Below, in pieces: positions 61,429 to 64,000 of a DNA stretch of 64,000 nucleotides. Position 1 is the stretch's first letter. Each line of letters begins with the position of its first letter. Both the position numbers and the translations under genes were made by a program. The notes beneath the pieces are model-generated. The model was not told the DNA's origin, ran no database searches, and saw only the letters and a program-made list of their open reading frames with translations. Location of the stretch: the NCBI RefSeq assembly GCF_000381925.1, contig NZ_KB907307.1, positions 930,001-994,000 of the forward strand, given 5' to 3'. This DNA is from Nocardia sp. BMG111209. Its GTDB lineage: Bacteria; Actinomycetota; Actinomycetes; Mycobacteriales; Mycobacteriaceae.

Positions 61429-64000
61429 GTGCCGTCGGCCCCGGGAATCACCGCGGTCGCACCGGGTTCGGTCGCGGCCGGGCGGGCCGGAAGTGTCACT
61501 CTCATCAACTATTTCCAGATGATCGCGGCGCCGGTCCCGCCGTCGGCCGCGACCGGTCGCGCGGATCCGCCGGGCCCGACCGGCCGCTGGCGCAACGAGA
61601 TTCGCGCCCATCCGATATGGACCCGGACCGCCGAGGGTGCGGCGGACCCCGAGGTCGTCGAATTCGTCGGCGGGCTCGCCCATCTCGCCGCGGCGCGCGA
61701 GCGGCAGGCCGCCGGAGATCCGTGGTGGGACGCCGAACTGCCCGAACGTGTCGGCAGGCGCGCCGGTTTCCTGGCCCGGACCGTCTTCGCCGAGTCGCCC
61801 GACGACCGGCCGACCCGGCTCGAGGCCGGTCTGCTGGCCGCATTCCCGTTCGTGCACCGGGTGTTCCGGCTGTACTGGATCGCCGCCTGCCGCGCGGTAC
61901 CGGACGATCGCGGGGATCCGGAAGGTGTTGCGCCGCAGCCACAACCGGAGGGCGAGACCGGCACCTTCGCCGCGCGCGAGTTCCGCAACTTCGCCCGGAC
62001 CTTCCCGCGGCTGTACCGCCGCGCCTGGGACGAGACGACGTCCGCGCCGAAGGACGAGCCGGCCGCGGAGGCGATCCGCTGGTGGATCTTCCATCGCTGG
62101 CTGGCCCGGCAGCCCGGGATCTACGAGCCGCGGCAGGTCGCCCGCGCACTGGACCTGGACCCGGCGGGCACGATCCTCGGCCTGCCCGCCGCGCCGGTGG
62201 TGGCACAACTGGCCGGACTGCTGCGGCTGCATCGGTACGGCGCCGACCAGGCAACGGATTTCGACGCCGGCCATCCGGTCGGGGTGATCTGGCCGATCGC
62301 GGAGGGGGAATCCGAGGTCCGCGTCCGCCTGATCGGCCTGATCCTCACCCTCGCCGACCGCATGGCGCTGGATCCGGCCGGGATGCCCGAGGTGGTACCC
62401 GATCACGTCGGCACCTCCGACCCGATCGATCCGGCGAGCGTACTGGCCACCGTCCGCGCCGCGACCTGGCGGGCCGGGGGCGGCGGCGCGCGCGTCCTGG
62501 TCGCCGAATGCCGCCATCCCGCACTGGAATCCGCGCTGCACGACCGGGTCCGGGAGGCCGACGAACTGGTGCGGGGCTGTCATCGGGCCGCCGCGCCGGA
62601 CGGCCGGCCGGAGGGGCCGCTGCGCCTGTTGTCCCGGCTGCCCGCGCAGTTGTCGGCGGAGTCGGTCAGTGCGGGGGACCTGGCCGACGGCCCGGCCTAC
62701 GACGAGGGCGGCTACTTCCAGTTCCGGCTCGCGGACGAGCGCGTGCGCGAATTGCTCATGGGCACAAGCCTGTACGGCGACCCGGCCCTGGCGATCCGGG
62801 AGCTGTACCAGAACGCGCTGGACGCCTGCCGATATCGCGACGCGCGACTGCGATGCCTGCGCGCGAAGGGCGAGACACCGCCGCCGTGGCGCGGCACGAT
62901 CCACTTCGAACAGGGCATCGGTGACGACGGCCGGCCGTATCTGGACTGCGCCGACAACGGAATCGGCATGGGCCGCAACGAGATCGTGAACTCCTTCGCC
63001 CGTGCCGGGGTGCGGTTCACCGATCTGCCGGGCTACCTCGAGGAACAGTACGAGTGGGCGAGATACGGCATCGTGGTCTATCCGAACTCCCGCTTCGGCA
63101 TCGGCGTGCTGAGCTATTTCATGCTCGCCGACGAGTTGATCGTCACCACCCGGCGGATGAACGCCGACGGTCGCGTCGACGATCCGCTGGAGGTGAGCAT
63201 CGGCGGCCCGGACTCGCTGGCGCGGATCCGGCGGCGACCGGCGAAACCGTGGGATTGGGAGCCGGGCACCAGGATCCGGCTGATCCTGCGCCGGGACCGC
63301 CTCGACGTCAGTTGCACGGATCTGCTGCGGCGCGTGCTGTGGATCTCCGAATCCGATGTCACCGCGCGGCACGGCTCGGACGTATTGCAGTGGACCGCGG
63401 GCGAATTGGCGTCGAGTGCGCCGGTCGGCGCGGTGGACGTCTTCGCCGCCGGCCCGCTCCCGTCCGGCCCGCCGGAACTGCTCGGCGGCGCCGGGGTGTG
63501 GTGGTGCCCGACGATGGGCGCGCTGCTGGCCGACGGGGTGTGGGCCGGTCGCAGCCGGTACGGGGCCGTGGTGAATCTGACCGGTCCGCACGTCCCCCGG
63601 CTGAGCGTCGACCGCCGCGTCATGACGATCGATCCCGTCGACGAGCACACCATCGACGGTCTGCTGCGGGACCGCATCCCCGAGTTGGTGGCCCGTGGAT
63701 TCCGCACCGGCACACTGCCCTGGCTGGGCATCGTCGCCGAGCACGATCCGCGCCTGGCGGATCTGATCGGCGCGGCGGTGATCGCCGATCCGGAGATTCG
63801 CTGGACGGTGGGGGAGACGGTGGTGCCGATGTCGCGCATCGGCTGTTTCCCCGCCGACGAACTGCTGGTACGGGCCTTGACGCACTGGCGGCACCGCAAC
63901 GCCACCTTCCTCGGTCCCACCGCTCGGCTGCGGCAGGCGCTGGCCGATCCCTGGATCGAATGGCGCTTCGCCGCCTGGGTGGCGGCCGGGCTGGTCCCGG
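61429..64000 (+). CDS. Hsp90-type (GHKL) ATPase protein of a probable conflict system, 3' end cut by the window
   Basis: At least 857 residues, open to the right edge. The N-terminal about 440 residues are mostly helical and of unknown fold. Then comes a GHKL ATPase: N-box LAIRELYQNALDACRYR (about 452-468), G1 box CADNGIGMG (about 505-513) and G2 box NSRFGIGVLSYFMLADELIV (about 553). These match Hsp90-like domains found in large bacterial proteins predicted to act in phage or stress conflict. The start is uncertain: GTG 61429 is the first standard codon, but the frame is open from just before the previous stop and a CTG at 61384 would allow coupling. The Gly/Val-rich start echoes the tail of the small protein upstream. 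Confidence 0.8.
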   Translation, partial: MPSAPGITAVAPGSVAAGRAGSVTLINYFQMIAAPVPPSAATGRADPPGPTGRWRNEIRAHPIWTRTAEGAADPEVVEFVGGLAHLAAARERQAAGDPWWDAELPERVGRRAGFLARTVFAESPDDRPTRLEAGLLAAFPFVHRVFRLYWIAACRAVPDDRGDPEGVAPQPQPEGETGTFAAREFRNFARTFPRLYRRAWDETTSAPKDEPAAEAIRWWIFHRWLARQPGIYEPRQVARALDLDPAGTILGLPAAPVVAQLAGLLRLHRYGADQATDFDAGHPVGVIWPIAEGESEVRVRLIGLILTLADRMALDPAGMPEVVPDHVGTSDPIDPASVLATVRAATWRAGGGGARVLVAECRHPALESALHDRVREADELVRGCHRAAAPDGRPEGPLRLLSRLPAQLSAESVSAGDLADGPAYDEGGYFQFRLADERVRELLMGTSLYGDPALAIRELYQNALDACRYRDARLRCLRAKGETPPPWRGTIHFEQGIGDDGRPYLDCADNGIGMGRNEIVNSFARAGVRFTDLPGYLEEQYEWARYGIVVYPNSRFGIGVLSYFMLADELIVTTRRMNADGRVDDPLEVSIGGPDSLARIRRRPAKPWDWEPGTRIRLILRRDRLDVSCTDLLRRVLWISESDVTARHGSDVLQWTAGELASSAPVGAVDVFAAGPLPSGPPELLGGAGVWWCPTMGALLADGVWAGRSRYGAVVNLTGPHVPRLSVDRRVMTIDPVDEHTIDGLLRDRIPELVARGFRTGTLPWLGIVAEHDPRLADLIGAAVIADPEIRWTVGETVVPMSRIGCFPADELLVRALTHWRHRNATFLGPTARLRQALADPWIEWRFAAWVAAGLVP

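Noticed and set aside
60730..63894. Long antisense frame over the Hsp90-like gene
   Set aside because: The plus-strand frame has complete GHKL motifs; the antisense product is low-complexity.

Overview
The window is high-GC, densely packed actinobacterial chromosome with many GTG starts and 4-base ATGA/GTGA gene overlaps. Gene content points to Nocardia or a close relative: an Rv3520c-like F420 oxidoreductase, DUF6636- and DUF2690-type exported proteins, XRE regulators with TPR tails, a Ser/Thr kinase with an external sensor, and a PAC2/metH pair arranged as in mycobacteria. I saw no rRNA, tRNA, CRISPR array, transposase or integrase. Functions are read from motifs and gene order; no database search was possible.

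Layout. 1-7507: a partial cyclodeaminase-type gene, an Rv3520c-like oxidoreductase, then a complete stressosome/partner-switching operon on the minus strand (RsbR, RsbS, RsbT, RsbX-like, multidomain SpoIIE phosphatase, STAS antagonist) preceded by a SigB/SigF-type promoter, and a MarR regulator. 7754-12461: class I fumarase, a VanY-like peptidase, two tiny membrane proteins, and a divergent TetR/MFS pair with inverted repeats between them. 12696-18048: a compact five-gene operon (APC permease, FMN 2-hydroxyacid oxidase, RidA, MppJ-like methyltransferase, FAD 2-hydroxyacid dehydrogenase). 18058-25212: a condensation-domain/GNAT fusion, an alpha/beta hydrolase, a free-standing AlaRS catalytic domain preceded by an alanine-rich leader peptide and an attenuator-like hairpin, VOC, nitroreductase, exported protein, and a tautomerase/TetR pair around a perfect 18-bp palindrome. 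25253-31127: an accessory stretch of lower GC with an XRE-TPR regulator, three DUF2690-like exported or anchored proteins and a hydrolase with an effector-associated-type C-terminus. 31128-38901: a flavin monooxygenase, then a sulfonate-type operon (SsuC/B/A-like, LLM monooxygenase, OsmC, HD protein) with a divergent GntR regulator. 38971-46647: JetABC of a type II Wadjet (TIGR02677/02678/02680) defence system with no JetD beside it. 46715-50187: DUF2127 protein, XRE regulator, small resolvase-like protein, PAC2. 50348-57077: a 23-bp tandem repeat array, metH, a Ser/Thr kinase and a HAD phosphatase. 57303-60832: a three-gene operon (Fe/2OG oxygenase, methyltransferase, carnitine-type acyltransferase). 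60938-64000: a small membrane protein with a (T-V/I-G-D) repeat tail followed by a large Hsp90-type ATPase running off the edge, a probable conflict module.

Strongest leads: (i) the AlaRS-like gene with an alanine-codon leader peptide and mutually exclusive hairpins, which looks like ribosome-mediated attenuation of a backup synthetase; (ii) the oxygenase/methyltransferase/carnitine-acyltransferase operon, which resembles a compact acyl-betaine pathway; (iii) the 2-hydroxyacid to 2-ketoacid to C-methylated ketoacid operon; (iv) the JetD-less Wadjet with a disordered insertion in JetC; (v) the Hsp90-type conflict module.
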